64,000 bases of DNA from UBA4717 sp002404395 (GTDB taxonomy: Bacteria > Bacillota > Clostridia > Oscillospirales > CAG-272): assembly GCA_937902275.1 (NCBI GenBank), contig CALFNW010000087.1, positions 1 to 64,000 of the forward strand, given 5' to 3'. The notes beneath the pieces are model-generated. The model had not been told where the DNA came from. It did not search any database and saw only the letters and a list, made by a program, of their open reading frames with translations. Below are positions 16,285 to 25,672 of this stretch, piece by piece. Position numbers and translations under genes: made by a program. Within the stretch, counting starts at the first letter, position 1. Every line of letters begins with the position of its first letter.

Positions 16285-17313
16285 ATGAATATGGAATTTA
16301 AAAGAAAACTGCCCGAACCGCGCGATGTAATAAATATGTACCCGATGTCCGAGGCACTTGTAAAACAGAAAAACGAAAACGACGTTGAGATCAGAAATGT
16401 CTTTTCGGGTAAGAGCGATAAATTCATACTTGTGATCGGACCCTGCTCGGCAGACAGAGAGGACGCGGTGCTTGATTACATATCAAGGCTCAGAAAAGTA
16501 CAGGACAAGGTCAAAGACAAAATCGTTATAATTCCGCGGATCTATACCAACAAACCGAGAACCACGGGCGCGGGGTACAAGGGAATGCTGCATCAAAGCG
16601 ATCCCCACAGCTCGCCGGATATGCTCAAAGGACTGCTTGCCATACGCAGACTTCACATAAAAGCCCTTGAAACGACCGGCTTTTCCGGAGCGGATGAAAT
16701 GCTCTACCCCGAAAATCACCGTTACCTTGCCGACGTACTCTCGTATGTTGCCATAGGCGCAAGATCCGTGGAAAATCAACAGCACCGTCTTACCGCAAGC
16801 GGACTTGAGCTTCCGGTCGGCATGAAAAATCCGACCAGCGGCGACCTTTCGGTAATGGTAAATGCCATTACCGCCGCACAGAGCGCGCACGTGTTCAGCT
16901 ACGGAGGCTGGGAGGTCGCAAGCAAAGGAAACAAGCTGGCTCACGCAGTGCTGCGCGGTTTTGTCAACAAGCACGGACAGGCATTCCCGAACTACCATTA
17001 CGAAGATCTCAACACGCTTTGCGAGATCTACGCTAAAAGCAGCTTGAGCAATCCTGCGGTCATTATTGACACCAACCACTCAAACTCCGGAAAGAAGTGG
17101 GATGAACAACCCCGTATCGCCAAGGAGATCCTTCACAGCACCCGTCATTCAAAAGATATATTCAAGCTTGTAAAGGGACTGATGATCGAATCATACATAG
17201 AAGACGGGTGCCAGAAGATCGAGGACGGCGTATACGGAAAATCCATCACCGACCCTTGTCTCGGTTGGGAAAAGACCGAAAGGCTGATCTATGAGATCGC
17301 CGAGCTGAGATAA
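16285..17313 (+). CDS. aroF: 3-deoxy-7-phosphoheptulonate (DAHP) synthase, AroG/F/H type
   Basis: This enzyme condenses erythrose-4-phosphate with phosphoenolpyruvate and is the entry step of the shikimate pathway. Family motifs are VIGPCSADRED, PRIYTNKPRTTGAGYKG, GARSVENQQHR, GMKNPTSGDLSVMV, IDTNHSNSGKKW and LMIESYIEDGCQ. The 342 residues match the type I-alpha class of E. coli AroF/G/H, whose feedback site is in the barrel; which aromatic amino acid inhibits it cannot be read. It is the last gene of the operon, 30 bases after tyrA, and has an AAAGGTGAG ribosome site. Confidence 0.94.
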   Translation: MNMEFKRKLPEPRDVINMYPMSEALVKQKNENDVEIRNVFSGKSDKFILVIGPCSADREDAVLDYISRLRKVQDKVKDKIVIIPRIYTNKPRTTGAGYKGMLHQSDPHSSPDMLKGLLAIRRLHIKALETTGFSGADEMLYPENHRYLADVLSYVAIGARSVENQQHRLTASGLELPVGMKNPTSGDLSVMVNAITAAQSAHVFSYGGWEVASKGNKLAHAVLRGFVNKHGQAFPNYHYEDLNTLCEIYAKSSLSNPAVIIDTNHSNSGKKWDEQPRIAKEILHSTRHSKDIFKLVKGLMIESYIEDGCQKIEDGVYGKSITDPCLGWEKTERLIYEIAELR

Positions 17314-17462
17314 AGTTCGCGGTATAACAGACAAAAATCCGCGGACAATAATCGTATCAGTCTGCGCCGCCCCAAGCGCTCAAGTCGGCGGCATTAAAAG
17401 CTTAAAGCTTTACCAAGCAATAAAAACTGTCGTGAAATTTGACATAAAGGAGCACTGAAGCA

Positions 17463-18431
17463 ATGCGGTCGGATACTCAAAAAAGCAAATACGATCTGAT
17501 AATTCTCGGAGGAGGTCCTGCCGGACTCAGCGCGGCGGTATATGCCGGCCGAGATGGGCTTGACACTCTTGTTATAGAGTCTGCCGCAGTCGGCGGGCAG
17601 ATGCTCAAAACCGATATGATCGAAAACTACCCCGGCGTTCCCGCGATCTCCGGCACGGAGCTTGCGCAGCAGATGCGGGCGCAGGCAGAAGGCTTCGGCG
17701 CCGAATTTGCAAGCGCTAAGGTGAAACTCGTATCGCTTGACTCAGATCCGAAAATAATTGAAACCGCCAGCGGCAGATTCACCGCGGAGGCTGTGATCAT
17801 TGCCACGGGAGCAACCCCGAAAAAACTTGGTTTTGAAGGCGAATCACGATTTGTCGGCAAAGGCATAAGCTATTGCGCGACCTGCGACGGTTTCTTTTTC
17901 CGCGGCAAAGAGGTATTCGTAGTCGGCGGCGGCAATTCCGCCGCCGAGGAAGCGCTTTTTTTGACAAAATTTGCACGCAAGGTCACAATGCTTGTCAGAC
18001 GCGACACGCTCCGATGTGAAGCGTTGCTTGCCAAAAGACTTGCCGATTCGCCGAAGCTTGAAATAAAGTACAATTATGAAGTTGTCAAAGCCTCGGGAGA
18101 CACGCTTCTCGAAGCGCTCGAAGTTAAAAACAATAAAACGGGCGAACATACGATATTACGTCCCAATGAGGGAGACGGATGCCTCGGATTGTTTATTTTT
18201 GCCGGGTACGCTCCCTCAACCGAACTCTTTGCCGACAAACTGCCGCTTGATGAAAAAGGTTATATTCCGACAAATGAAAACTGTGCGACAAAGCTCTGCG
18301 GTGTGTATGCGGCGGGAGATGTCAGAGCCAAGGCGTTGCATCAGGTAATTACGGCGGCGTCAGATGGCGCTGTTGCCGCCAAAGCGGCGGCGGCATATAT
18401 TTCGTCCCGTGAACATTCATTCGTCGTTTGA
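17463..18431 (+). CDS. trxB: Thioredoxin-disulfide reductase
   Basis: This flavoprotein transfers electrons from NADPH to thioredoxin in the cytoplasm. Motifs are the FAD-binding LIILGGGPAGLSAAVYAGR at the N-terminus, the redox-active CATC (about residue 140), the NADPH fold VFVVGGGNSAAEEALFL, and the C-terminal FAD block GVYAAGDVRAK. The length of 322 residues is typical of low-molecular-weight TrxB. It begins 149 bases after DAHP synthase behind an AAAGGAG ribosome site. No clear promoter is visible in that gap, so it may be read through from the aro operon or use an unrecognised promoter. Confidence 0.93.
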   Translation: MRSDTQKSKYDLIILGGGPAGLSAAVYAGRDGLDTLVIESAAVGGQMLKTDMIENYPGVPAISGTELAQQMRAQAEGFGAEFASAKVKLVSLDSDPKIIETASGRFTAEAVIIATGATPKKLGFEGESRFVGKGISYCATCDGFFFRGKEVFVVGGGNSAAEEALFLTKFARKVTMLVRRDTLRCEALLAKRLADSPKLEIKYNYEVVKASGDTLLEALEVKNNKTGEHTILRPNEGDGCLGLFIFAGYAPSTELFADKLPLDEKGYIPTNENCATKLCGVYAAGDVRAKALHQVITAASDGAVAAKAAAAYISSREHSFVV

Positions 18432-18452
18432 GTGCATAAACTCCGATTAGTG

Positions 18453-18481
18453 TTGACATATTTGACTGTATCTGTTATAAT
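18453..18481 (+). promoter_or_regulatory. Consensus sigma-A promoter for the ECF S component
   Basis: TTGACA (18453-18458), a 17-bp spacer and TATAAT (18476-18481). Predicted start near 18488, about 34 bases before the gene. Confidence 0.9.
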
Positions 18482-18521
18482 TCGGATATAAGCTGATCCC
18501 GAAGGAGGAAAACAAAATCGC

Positions 18522-19115
18522 ATGAAAACCGCAATGACCGATAAAGTCCGCAGACTGACGCTTAACGCAGTCCTCGCCGCTATAGTGGCAGTCGTCTCTT
18601 TTCTTCCGCTGCGCACTCTCGGACTTGAGATAACCTTTTCGATGGTTCCGGTAGCGATCGGCGCGATCGTACTCGGACCGGCATCCGGAGCCTTCCTCGG
18701 CGGAGTATTCGGAGTCGTAAGCTTTTTGCAATGCCTCGGGTACAGTTCGTTCGGCGCGGCGCTTTTCGCCATTAACCCCGTATTTACTTTTCTGACCTGC
18801 GTACCGACCCGAATCCTTGCAGGTATGCTTGCCGGGCTCATCTTCCGCGCCGTTCCGAAAAAAAAATCGGACAGTGCAGCCACAGCAACGGCAGCCGTAT
18901 GCGCACCGATACTTAACACGCTGTTCTTTATGGGCACATTGACCGTCTGCTTCTACAATACCGAATATATCCAAGGCTTTGCAGAGCTTTTAAACGCGAC
19001 GAACCCCATAAACTTTATTTTGCTTTTCGTCGGAATAAACGGCATAGTTGAGATCATATGCGGCTTTGCGCTTGCACTTCCGATCTCAAAAGTAATCAGG
19101 CGCGTTGTGAAATGA
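18522..19115 (+). CDS. ECF transporter S component (PanT-like)
   Basis: This small integral membrane protein (197 residues, about six helices) is the substrate-capturing subunit of an energy-coupling factor vitamin importer. Blocks such as ITFSMVPVAIGAIVLGPASG and GGVFGVVSFLQCLGYSS resemble PanT-type (pantothenate) S components, but the substrate is inferred only from general resemblance. The N-terminal KVRRLTLNAVLAAI helix fits docking to a shared EcfT. No EcfA or EcfT gene lies nearby, as is normal for group II systems. It has its own consensus promoter and an AAGGAGG site at a longish 13-base spacing. Confidence 0.85.
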   Translation: MKTAMTDKVRRLTLNAVLAAIVAVVSFLPLRTLGLEITFSMVPVAIGAIVLGPASGAFLGGVFGVVSFLQCLGYSSFGAALFAINPVFTFLTCVPTRILAGMLAGLIFRAVPKKKSDSAATATAAVCAPILNTLFFMGTLTVCFYNTEYIQGFAELLNATNPINFILLFVGINGIVEIICGFALALPISKVIRRVVK

Positions 19116-19155
19116 TCATAACCGTCCGCAAAACGGATGGTACGATAGTACGCAC

Positions 19156-19183
19156 AAGGGCTGTCGCAACTGCGACAGCCCTT
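19156..19183 (+). terminator. Intrinsic terminator-like hairpin after the ECF S component
   Basis: AAGGGCTGTCG (19156-19166) pairs with CGACAGCCCTT (19173-19183) with a 6-base loop. Only a short T stretch follows, so efficiency is uncertain. Confidence 0.65.
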
Positions 19184-19219
19184 TGACTGAATTATATAAC
19201 CGAAAGTGAAATTATAAAC

Positions 19220-19702
19220 ATGAAAAACACTTCGCTTTGCTATCTTGAATCCGAAGGCAAATACCTGATGCTTCATCGCATCTCAAAGCAAAATGACGAG
19301 AACGCGGGCAAATGGATCGGAATAGGCGGCAAATTCGAAGAGGGAGAAAGTCCCGAAGAATGTGTGCGCCGCGAGGTGAAAGAAGAGACCGGGCTCACGC
19401 TTGACCGCGCAAGCTTCAGAGGTATCGTAACTTTTACCGACTCAAACGAAAAAGGAATTACTACCGAATATATGTTTCTCTTTACAAGCAGCGATTTTTC
19501 GGGAACGCTTACGCCCTGCAACGAGGGAGTGCTTGAGTGGATCCCGAAGTCGGAGATACATAAGCTCCCGCTTTGGGAAGGCGATCACGTTTTTCTTAAC
19601 CTGCTCGAAGCAGGAAGTCCGTTCTTCTCACTCAAGCTTTGCTACTCAAACGGCAGTCTTTGCGAGGTTTATCTGAACGGCAGCAAACAGCAAAACCTTT
19701 AG
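19220..19702 (+). CDS. Nudix hydrolase (MutT/8-oxo-dGTP diphosphatase-like)
   Basis: This 160-residue Nudix protein hydrolyses nucleoside-diphosphate-linked compounds. The full Nudix box runs from GGKFEEGESPEECVRREVKE into ETGL (about residues 37-60), with all metal-binding glutamates present. The N-terminal LCYLESEGKYLMLHRI and WIGIGGK resemble the 8-oxo-dGTP diphosphatase (MutT/YtkD) group, which cleans oxidised nucleotides, but other substrates are possible. It is convergent with the M29 aminopeptidase with only 11 bases between stops and no obvious terminator. Confidence 0.88.
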   Translation: MKNTSLCYLESEGKYLMLHRISKQNDENAGKWIGIGGKFEEGESPEECVRREVKEETGLTLDRASFRGIVTFTDSNEKGITTEYMFLFTSSDFSGTLTPCNEGVLEWIPKSEIHKLPLWEGDHVFLNLLEAGSPFFSLKLCYSNGSLCEVYLNGSKQQNL

Positions 19703-19713
19703 CCTTTAAAAAC

Positions 19714-20937
19714 TCAGAACGCCCAATTTCCGTTTCTGAATATCGCTACGGTCTCGCCGTCCTCGGTGATACCGTCAATGTCAAGATCCTTGCTTCCGAT
19801 CATGAAGTCCTCATGCACCATAGAATCGTTGATTCCCTTTTGACGGCATTCTTCAAGTGAATACTTTTCATAATCCTTCAGGCAGTTTGAGAAGCCTTCG
19901 CCGAGTGCCAGATGGCAGGCGGCATTTTCGTCAAACAGCGTATTGAGGAAAGTAATGCCTGAGTTCCTGATAGGAGAATCGTAAGGCACAAGCGCACATT
20001 CTCCGAGGTAAGCCGCGCCTTCGTCCATTGAGATAAGCTTTTTGAGCAGTTCTTCATTCTTCTCGGCTTTGACTTCTACCGCTTTTCCCTTTTCAAATCT
20101 GATCGAAAAATTATCTATCAGCTCACCGCGGTAAGACAGCGGGCGTGTCGAATATACGATTCCCTCCGCTTCGCCGCGCTTCGGAGTAATAAATACCTCC
20201 TCACTCGGAATATTCGGATTGAACACTTCGCCCGAAAGCGTTTTTTCGCTTCCGCCCAAGAAGAGCGCGTCGTCAATAAGACCGACCTTAAGCTCGGTCC
20301 CGTTTGAGGAATGATATCTGAGTTCGCGCAGCTTTTTGGAATTGAGAAATTCACAGCGTGCGGAAAGGTCTGCATTATGCTCTCTCCACTCGGCGATCGG
20401 ATCGTCGGTTGCACGCGAGGTATAGAGGATCGCTTCCCAAAGTTTTTCGACGGCTTTTCCCACAGGTTCTTTCGGGAAGACTTTTTTTGCCCACTTTTTG
20501 CCGGGGACCGCCGCAATGCACCACTTATACTTGTTTTCCATTCTGTCGCGGTAGGGTTTGATCACCTTATACCGCGCCTGTGCGCCCTTTGCGTGCTTTT
20601 CCTGATTGATACCCGAAAGCCCGTCGGGGTCTTCGCTCATAATATATATCATTACAGGCAGCGTTTCAACGCGGTGTTCAAGCTTTTCACATTCCCACTT
20701 TTCAACATTTGAAAGCACCTTGAGGCTTCTGTGGCGGGTGTGGATGATCTCAAGCGGCTGATGGCTCCATTCAATTTCCACTTTTTTTGCACCGGCTTTA
20801 TAACACTCGTCCGCAAGCATGGTTATAAACTCGGGTTGATCAAGTTCGGCGCGGATGATGACTTCATCGCCTTTAACGATTCCGGCACCGCAAACCGCTA
20901 TCAGATTTGCATATTTTCTGAGTACAGTCTTTTTCAT
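19714..20937 (-). CDS. Aminopeptidase, M29 family
   Basis: This 407-residue protein matches the M29 (AmpS/PepS) metallo-aminopeptidases, which remove N-terminal residues from cytoplasmic peptides using a two-metal centre. Family blocks seen are VEIEWSHQPL, TELKVGLIDDALFLGG, NIPSEEVFITPKRGEAEG with metal-binding Glu, ALGEGFSNC (metal-binding His is in CHLALGEG) and NDSMVHEDFMIGSKDLDIDG near the C-terminus. The ATG at 20937 gives better spacing to the AAAGGA site than the in-frame ATG at 20949, which nearly touches it. It is transcribed alone from a consensus-like promoter at 21017-21045. Confidence 0.9.
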   Translation of the reverse strand: MKKTVLRKYANLIAVCGAGIVKGDEVIIRAELDQPEFITMLADECYKAGAKKVEIEWSHQPLEIIHTRHRSLKVLSNVEKWECEKLEHRVETLPVMIYIMSEDPDGLSGINQEKHAKGAQARYKVIKPYRDRMENKYKWCIAAVPGKKWAKKVFPKEPVGKAVEKLWEAILYTSRATDDPIAEWREHNADLSARCEFLNSKKLRELRYHSSNGTELKVGLIDDALFLGGSEKTLSGEVFNPNIPSEEVFITPKRGEAEGIVYSTRPLSYRGELIDNFSIRFEKGKAVEVKAEKNEELLKKLISMDEGAAYLGECALVPYDSPIRNSGITFLNTLFDENAACHLALGEGFSNCLKDYEKYSLEECRQKGINDSMVHEDFMIGSKDLDIDGITEDGETVAIFRNGNWAF

Positions 20938-21016
20938 TTCAAATATCATCCTTTCGGTTATCGGCTTTATGACAAAGTTTATGCAAATATATAATAATAT
21001 TGCCTGTTTCGCTCAG

Positions 21017-21045
21017 ATTATATCACAATGCCGCGTTTACGTCAA
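21017..21045 (-). promoter_or_regulatory. Sigma-A promoter for the M29 aminopeptidase
   Basis: On the minus strand: TTGACG (21045-21040), a 17-bp spacer and TATAAT (21022-21017). Leader of about 70 bases. Confidence 0.8.
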
Positions 21046-21073
21046 GTATGAAAAAACAAACTCGAAAGGAGAA

Positions 21074-21090
21074 CACGGTCCCGCACCGTG
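21074..21090 (+). promoter_or_regulatory. Start-proximal hairpin, DUF523 gene
   Basis: CACGGT-CCCGC-ACCGTG, directly followed by AAAG (ribosome site) and the ATG at 21102. Same placement as the dispersed family but with different stem sequence. Confidence 0.6.
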
Positions 21091-21101
21091 AAAGTGCAAT
21101 A

Positions 21102-21533
21102 ATGACGATTTTTGTAAGCGCCTGTCTGCTCGGAGTCTGCTGCCGCTATGACGGGCAAAGCAAGCCGAACCGAAAAGTTATCGGAATGCTCGGAAAACAT
21201 ACGCTGATACCGGTCTGCCCCGAGGTCTTCGGCGGCTTGAAAACGCCGCGTCTGCCCGCCGAAAGGATCGGTGCGCGGATAATCTGTAAAGACGGTACCG
21301 ATGTGACCGAAAACTATGTCCGCGGTGCCGAAGAAGTATTGAAGCTCGCAAAGCTTTATAACTGCCGCCTTGCCATACTCAAGGAGAGATCTCCCTCCTG
21401 CGGAAACGGCAGCATTTACGACGGTTCGTTCGGCGGTGTGCTCACTGACGGCGACGGAGTGCTGGCGGCGCTTCTGAAGGCAACCGATATTGAGGTCTTA
21501 GGCGAAAGCGACTTTCGAATAGATATGCTTTAA
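21102..21533 (+). CDS. DUF523 family protein (TudS-like desulfidase candidate)
   Basis: This 143-residue DUF523 protein has the family's conserved cysteines in SACLLGVCCRYDGQSKPN near the N-terminus and in KERSPSCGNGSIYDG (about residues 90-105). Related proteins bind a [4Fe-4S] cluster and remove sulfur from thiouracil (TudS); applying that activity here is inference. The fold also includes PVCPEVFGGLKTPR, which is well conserved in the family. The ATG at 21102 follows a small hairpin and an AAAG ribosome site. The next gene, sbcD, starts 86 bases downstream after a leader element. Confidence 0.8.
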   Translation: MTIFVSACLLGVCCRYDGQSKPNRKVIGMLGKHTLIPVCPEVFGGLKTPRLPAERIGARIICKDGTDVTENYVRGAEEVLKLAKLYNCRLAILKERSPSCGNGSIYDGSFGGVLTDGDGVLAALLKATDIEVLGESDFRIDML

Positions 21534-21591
21534 CTCTGATAAAACGACCGCATCGCTCTCGCAGGCTTTCTGACTGACGATTGCTGTTTGA

Positions 21592-21606
21592 GTCGGCTTC
21601 GCCGAC
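21592..21606 (+). promoter_or_regulatory. Start-proximal hairpin, sbcD
   Basis: GTCGGC-TTC-GCCGAC, followed by ATGAAAGCTCAAT and the ATG at 21620. About 25 bases upstream (GACGATTGCTGTTTGA) resemble the copies before the genes starting at 39272 and 60648. Confidence 0.8.
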
Positions 21607-21619
21607 ATGAAAGCTCAAT

Positions 21620-22759
21620 ATGAAAATTATACATACCTCCGACCTGCACATCGGAAAGCGCGTCAACGAATACTCCATGATCGAAGACCAACGGTACATT
21701 CTCGAGCAGATCATTGCGCTTACGCGCGAGCATACCCCCGATGCATTTCTTATTTCCGGAGATATATACGACCGTCAGAATCCGAGTGCAGAGGCAGTAT
21801 CTCTGTTCGGTGATTTTCTGACCGCCCTCTCGTCGGCATGCCCGAATATACTGATAATCAGCGGAAACCATGACAGCGAAGAACGTCTGGCTTTTGCCGG
21901 TGAGCTGTTTCACAAGAGCGGCATATATATTTCTCCGGTATTTGACGGGAAACTCAATACCGTCACGCTTTACGATGAATACGGCAAAATCAATTTCGTA
22001 CTTGCTCCGTTTATAAAACCCGCTGTCGTCAGACACTTTTTCCCGAACGAAGAATTTACGGAATATAACGACGCGCTGAAATTTTTGCTTGACTCGGTGA
22101 ATTATAATGACCGCACAGTTCTGCTGGCGCATCAGTTCGTTACGGGAGCCGCACGCTCCGACAGTGAAGAAGCCGCTTCGGTAGGAGGCGCCGAGGAAGT
22201 GAGCAGGGAATTATTTTCGCGCTTCGATTACACCGCCCTCGGACATATCCACCGTCCGCAGTCGCTCGGAAGAAACATCAGATATTCGGGATCACCGCTC
22301 AAATACTCCGCCTCAGAAGTAAATTTTCAAAAAAGTCTTACACTTGTTATGCTCAAACAAAAGGGCGAACTTGAAATAAATGAGCTGCCGCTTATACCTA
22401 TGCGCGATATGCGCACAATTAAAGGAACGTATGCCGATATAATGGACGGCGCACACAAAGATGAGCATAAAAACGACTACGTTCATGCAGTGCTTACCGA
22501 CACGGACGAGATTCCGAATGCGGCGGCGCGTCTCCGAAACGCATACCCAAATCTGATGACCTTACATTATGACAATATCAAAAACGCTTCCGACGCCGAA
22601 GTGTTTGCCGAAAGCGTCAAACCGAGCATGACCCCGCTTGAATACCTGTGCGAGCTGTATGAAAAACAAAACAACAGCGAGCTTAAGGGTGAAAAACTGA
22701 AGCTTGCCGAAAATATGATCGACGAAATATTTTATAACGGAGAGGAAGCGCGCAAATGA
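21620..22759 (+). CDS. sbcD: Exonuclease SbcCD, nuclease subunit D
   Basis: This is the Mre11-type nuclease partner of SbcC. The complex cuts hairpins and removes protein-blocked DNA ends during repair and replication. Phosphoesterase motifs are visible in order: HTSDLHIGKRVN (metal His/Asp), SGDIYDRQNPS, SGNHDSEERLAF, and the C-terminal ALGHIHRPQ with SGSPLKYSASE. The length is 379 residues. It overlaps sbcC by 4 bases (ATGA), so the subunits are produced together. It is headed by a start-proximal hairpin and no strong promoter was seen directly upstream. Confidence 0.95.
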   Translation: MKIIHTSDLHIGKRVNEYSMIEDQRYILEQIIALTREHTPDAFLISGDIYDRQNPSAEAVSLFGDFLTALSSACPNILIISGNHDSEERLAFAGELFHKSGIYISPVFDGKLNTVTLYDEYGKINFVLAPFIKPAVVRHFFPNEEFTEYNDALKFLLDSVNYNDRTVLLAHQFVTGAARSDSEEAASVGGAEEVSRELFSRFDYTALGHIHRPQSLGRNIRYSGSPLKYSASEVNFQKSLTLVMLKQKGELEINELPLIPMRDMRTIKGTYADIMDGAHKDEHKNDYVHAVLTDTDEIPNAAARLRNAYPNLMTLHYDNIKNASDAEVFAESVKPSMTPLEYLCELYEKQNNSELKGEKLKLAENMIDEIFYNGEEARK

Positions 22760-25554
22760 GACCTATAAAACTCACGATCTGCGGTTTTTGCTCTTATGCG
22801 GACAAAGTTACGCTTGATTTTGAAAAACTCGGCAAAAACGGAGTTTTTCTCATATACGGAAGCACCGGAAGCGGTAAGACCACACTATTTGACGCAATTG
22901 CCTTTGCACTGTACGGAGAGCCGAGCGGAAGTGTGCGTTCGCCGAAGCTCTTGCGCAGTAAGCTTGCTTCGCCCGAAGATCCAACTTATGTATCGCTTGA
23001 ATTTGCGCTCGGCAATAAAACTTACACGGTCACACGCAATCCCGAATATTTACGCCAAAGCAAACGCGGCAGCGGCATGACGGTCGAAAAACCGAACGCC
23101 GAACTTATACTGCCCAATGACAAACTTATATGCGGAAAAGACAACGTCACTTCAAAAATACGCGAGCTGATCGGGCTTGACCGCGAACAGTTTTCGCAAA
23201 TTGCCATGATCGCTCAAGGCGATTTCCGTGAAATGCTGCTTGCCGACACCGCGAAGCGCAGCGAGCTGTTGCGAAAGCTTTTCAAAACCGACAACTATGA
23301 AAGGCTTCAAGAACAGATCAAGAACGCGGCAAGCGAAAAAAAGTCCGAATATGAAGCCGTCCTCGGTTCCCTGAGCCGCTATGCCGCAGGGATAGTTTTA
23401 CCGGCCGATATCGGTTCTGAGGTCACGACGCTCATTAAATCGGCGCTTGACGGAAATCAGGTTGAACCGAGCGATCTTGCAGAAGCGCTTAATACCCTTT
23501 CGGAATATTATAAAGCAAGCCTTGGTTCCGCCGAAAAAGCGCTTTCCGAATGTGAAAGCCGATATGACCGCTCAAAACACGCGCTTGAGCAAGCCGACGA
23601 GCTTTCAAAAAGCTTTGCGGCTTACGAAAAAGCACTTGAAGAAAGCAAAGCCGCCGACTCTGCCGCAAACGCCGCGCATACACTGCTGACCTTACCCGAT
23701 AATTCCCCCGAGCTGATCGACAACGCCAAAGCCGAACTTGCCGCGCTGATCGGTCATATAGCGGATTATTCGCGCCGCGATACCCTCAAAGCCGAAACCG
23801 CGGCGCTCAAAGCAGATATTTTATCGGCAAAGCGCGAGTATGACGAAGTAACCGCGAAGATCGAACAGGAGAAGCGCCTGCTTGAATCAAACCAAAACCT
23901 GCCCGAAATACTCGCAGCACTTTCGGAATCGCTCGGAGAATCTCAGATCGCGCTTGAAAAACTCGAAATACGCAGGACTTCCGTAACAAAGCTCATGACT
24001 CAGCTTGAACAAACCCTCCGAAGCGAGCGTGAATATAATATATCTCAAAATCTTTTTACCGAAAGGCTCAAAACCTATGAAGCCAAAAATCGCTTCCGCA
24101 TTGAATGTGAGCGCATATTTATGAGCGCACGCGCGGGCATATTGGCTCAAAATCTTGAACAAGGTATGCCCTGCCCGGTATGCGGCTCGCGCGAACACCC
24201 CTCCCCGGCAGCCGTTCACAACACGCTTGAGCTTGACGGTATCAAACTGCAGGTTGACGAAGCAGCTTGCAAAACCGCCAAAGCCGATGCCGAAGCTGCC
24301 CTGAATCTGATGCAGGAAGCAAGCGATGAAGCCCATTCAAAGCAGAGTGCCCACCAAAATGAAGAAAAGCATCTCCGCGACCTTTGGTTTGAGTATTTTG
24401 CTACCGAACCGAACCTCGGTAAATCCGCGTCAGACACACTTGCGGCTGAACACTCAAAGTTAGAGCTTGAGTTTAGCGCTGAGTCTGCAAATCAAAATAC
24501 GCTTAAAGCCGAAATTGAAAGGCTCAGGACTCTGTCAGGAGAGATTTCCAAGGTCGAAACCAAGCTTCGCTCCGACACGGATTCTGCCGCCGCGCTTAAG
24601 GAACGACTTGCCAAGGCTGAAACACTGCTCAAATCCAAGATGCTTGAATCTGAATCGATAAAGCTTGAATATGCCGACCTCGACTCGGCAAACCGTGCGG
24701 TAAACGCACAAAAAAAGCGTATTGATACTCTGAGTGAAAATCGGGACCGGCTCGAAGCAAACGAGCGTTCCGCCGCGCTTGCAAGTTCTGCCGCAAACGC
24801 AAGACTTGCCGAGCTCAAAGCGCGCATTGCAGATAAATCCCGCCCCGATACAAATAAGCTCGCACTTGATACGAAAATGCTCGAAGCGCATCGGAACGAA
24901 GCAAGAGAGCTTCGCGACCGACTTGCCGCCGAAAACGCTAAAGCACACCTTGCCTGCAAGAATGCCGAAAACTCACTTGCAAAGATACAGCTTGCGGAAA
25001 CGGATTATATCAACGCCAAAAATCTGTCAGACACAGTAAACGGTATGCTCTCCGGCAAGATCAAATTGAAGCTTGAAGCCTTTGTGCAAGCAAGCTATCT
25101 TGACCGCGTACTTGCCGCGGCAAACGTCAGATTATTGAAAATGACCGGTGCAAGATATGAGCTTATCAGAATGAAGGACGCGTCGGACAATTCCTCGCAA
25201 AGCGGACTTGAACTTAACGTGCATGACCACTATTCGGCCTGCGAGCGGAGCGTAAAGACCCTTTCGGGCGGCGAAACCTTTATGGCGTCTCTCTCGCTTG
25301 CGCTCGGAATGGCGGACATAGTCGAAAAGGAAGCCGCCGGGATCAGGATCGATTCGATGTTTATTGACGAGGGCTTCGGTTCGCTTGACCGTGAAGCGCT
25401 CACAAGCGCACTGAACGTAATTTCCGAGCTTTGCGGCAGCACGCGTTCGGTCGGCATAATCTCACACGTAGATGAGTTGCGCGCACGTATCGACCGTAAG
25501 ATACTTGTGAAACGTTCCCCGGACGGAGCCAGCAGCGCCGTCATTGAAGTATGA
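22756..25554 (+). CDS. sbcC: Exonuclease SbcCD, ATPase subunit C
   Basis: This 932-residue SMC-like Rad50 homologue powers and clamps the SbcD nuclease. It shows Walker A (YGSTGSGKTTLFDA, about residue 38), two long charged coiled-coil arms (roughly residues 190-450 and 490-780), the zinc hook CPVC (about residue 471) at the apex, the ABC signature LSGGETFMASLSLALG and Walker B SMFIDEGFGSLD. All catalytic elements are present and the length is normal. It is translationally coupled to sbcD. The downstream gene is convergent; a long hairpin and an orphan leader-repeat copy fill the 126-base gap. Confidence 0.95.
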   Translation: MRPIKLTICGFCSYADKVTLDFEKLGKNGVFLIYGSTGSGKTTLFDAIAFALYGEPSGSVRSPKLLRSKLASPEDPTYVSLEFALGNKTYTVTRNPEYLRQSKRGSGMTVEKPNAELILPNDKLICGKDNVTSKIRELIGLDREQFSQIAMIAQGDFREMLLADTAKRSELLRKLFKTDNYERLQEQIKNAASEKKSEYEAVLGSLSRYAAGIVLPADIGSEVTTLIKSALDGNQVEPSDLAEALNTLSEYYKASLGSAEKALSECESRYDRSKHALEQADELSKSFAAYEKALEESKAADSAANAAHTLLTLPDNSPELIDNAKAELAALIGHIADYSRRDTLKAETAALKADILSAKREYDEVTAKIEQEKRLLESNQNLPEILAALSESLGESQIALEKLEIRRTSVTKLMTQLEQTLRSEREYNISQNLFTERLKTYEAKNRFRIECERIFMSARAGILAQNLEQGMPCPVCGSREHPSPAAVHNTLELDGIKLQVDEAACKTAKADAEAALNLMQEASDEAHSKQSAHQNEEKHLRDLWFEYFATEPNLGKSASDTLAAEHSKLELEFSAESANQNTLKAEIERLRTLSGEISKVETKLRSDTDSAAALKERLAKAETLLKSKMLESESIKLEYADLDSANRAVNAQKKRIDTLSENRDRLEANERSAALASSAANARLAELKARIADKSRPDTNKLALDTKMLEAHRNEARELRDRLAAENAKAHLACKNAENSLAKIQLAETDYINAKNLSDTVNGMLSGKIKLKLEAFVQASYLDRVLAAANVRLLKMTGARYELIRMKDASDNSSQSGLELNVHDHYSACERSVKTLSGGETFMASLSLALGMADIVEKEAAGIRIDSMFIDEGFGSLDREALTSALNVISELCGSTRSVGIISHVDELRARIDRKILVKRSPDGASSAVIEV

Positions 25555-25560
25555 TCTAAT

Positions 25561-25672
25561 GCCGCCGCAGGCGGCGCAGAGAATAAACGTAAAATTTCGC
25601 GTCGGCTGCGGCGCGGAAATCTGCGGCGTGAAAGTTGAGGTCTCGTTTAATAAGGACCTCGACTTTCACGCT
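25561..25672 (-). repeat. Orphan copy of the extended leader element
   Basis: Read on the minus strand, this gap holds a P1 hairpin (25592-25621), a linker very like the aroB copy (AAATTTTACGTTTATT), and a P2 hairpin GCCGCC-TGC-GGCGGC (25575-25561). No gene start follows; it points into the 3' end of sbcC on the opposite strand. Confidence 0.65.
25626..25671. terminator. Long hairpin between convergent sbcC and flippase genes
   Basis: A 17-bp stem (25626-25642 with 25655-25671, one G-U pair) encloses a 12-base loop. There is no T-run on either side, so it may act as an mRNA 3'-end protector or weak bidirectional terminator rather than a classical one. Confidence 0.5.

Noticed and set aside
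17314..17462. A leader element between DAHP synthase and trxB
   Set aside because: GCCGCC and GGCGGC (17366-17371 and 17387-17392) can pair, but the loop is 15 bases and the stem lies about 70 bases from the start, unlike the family.
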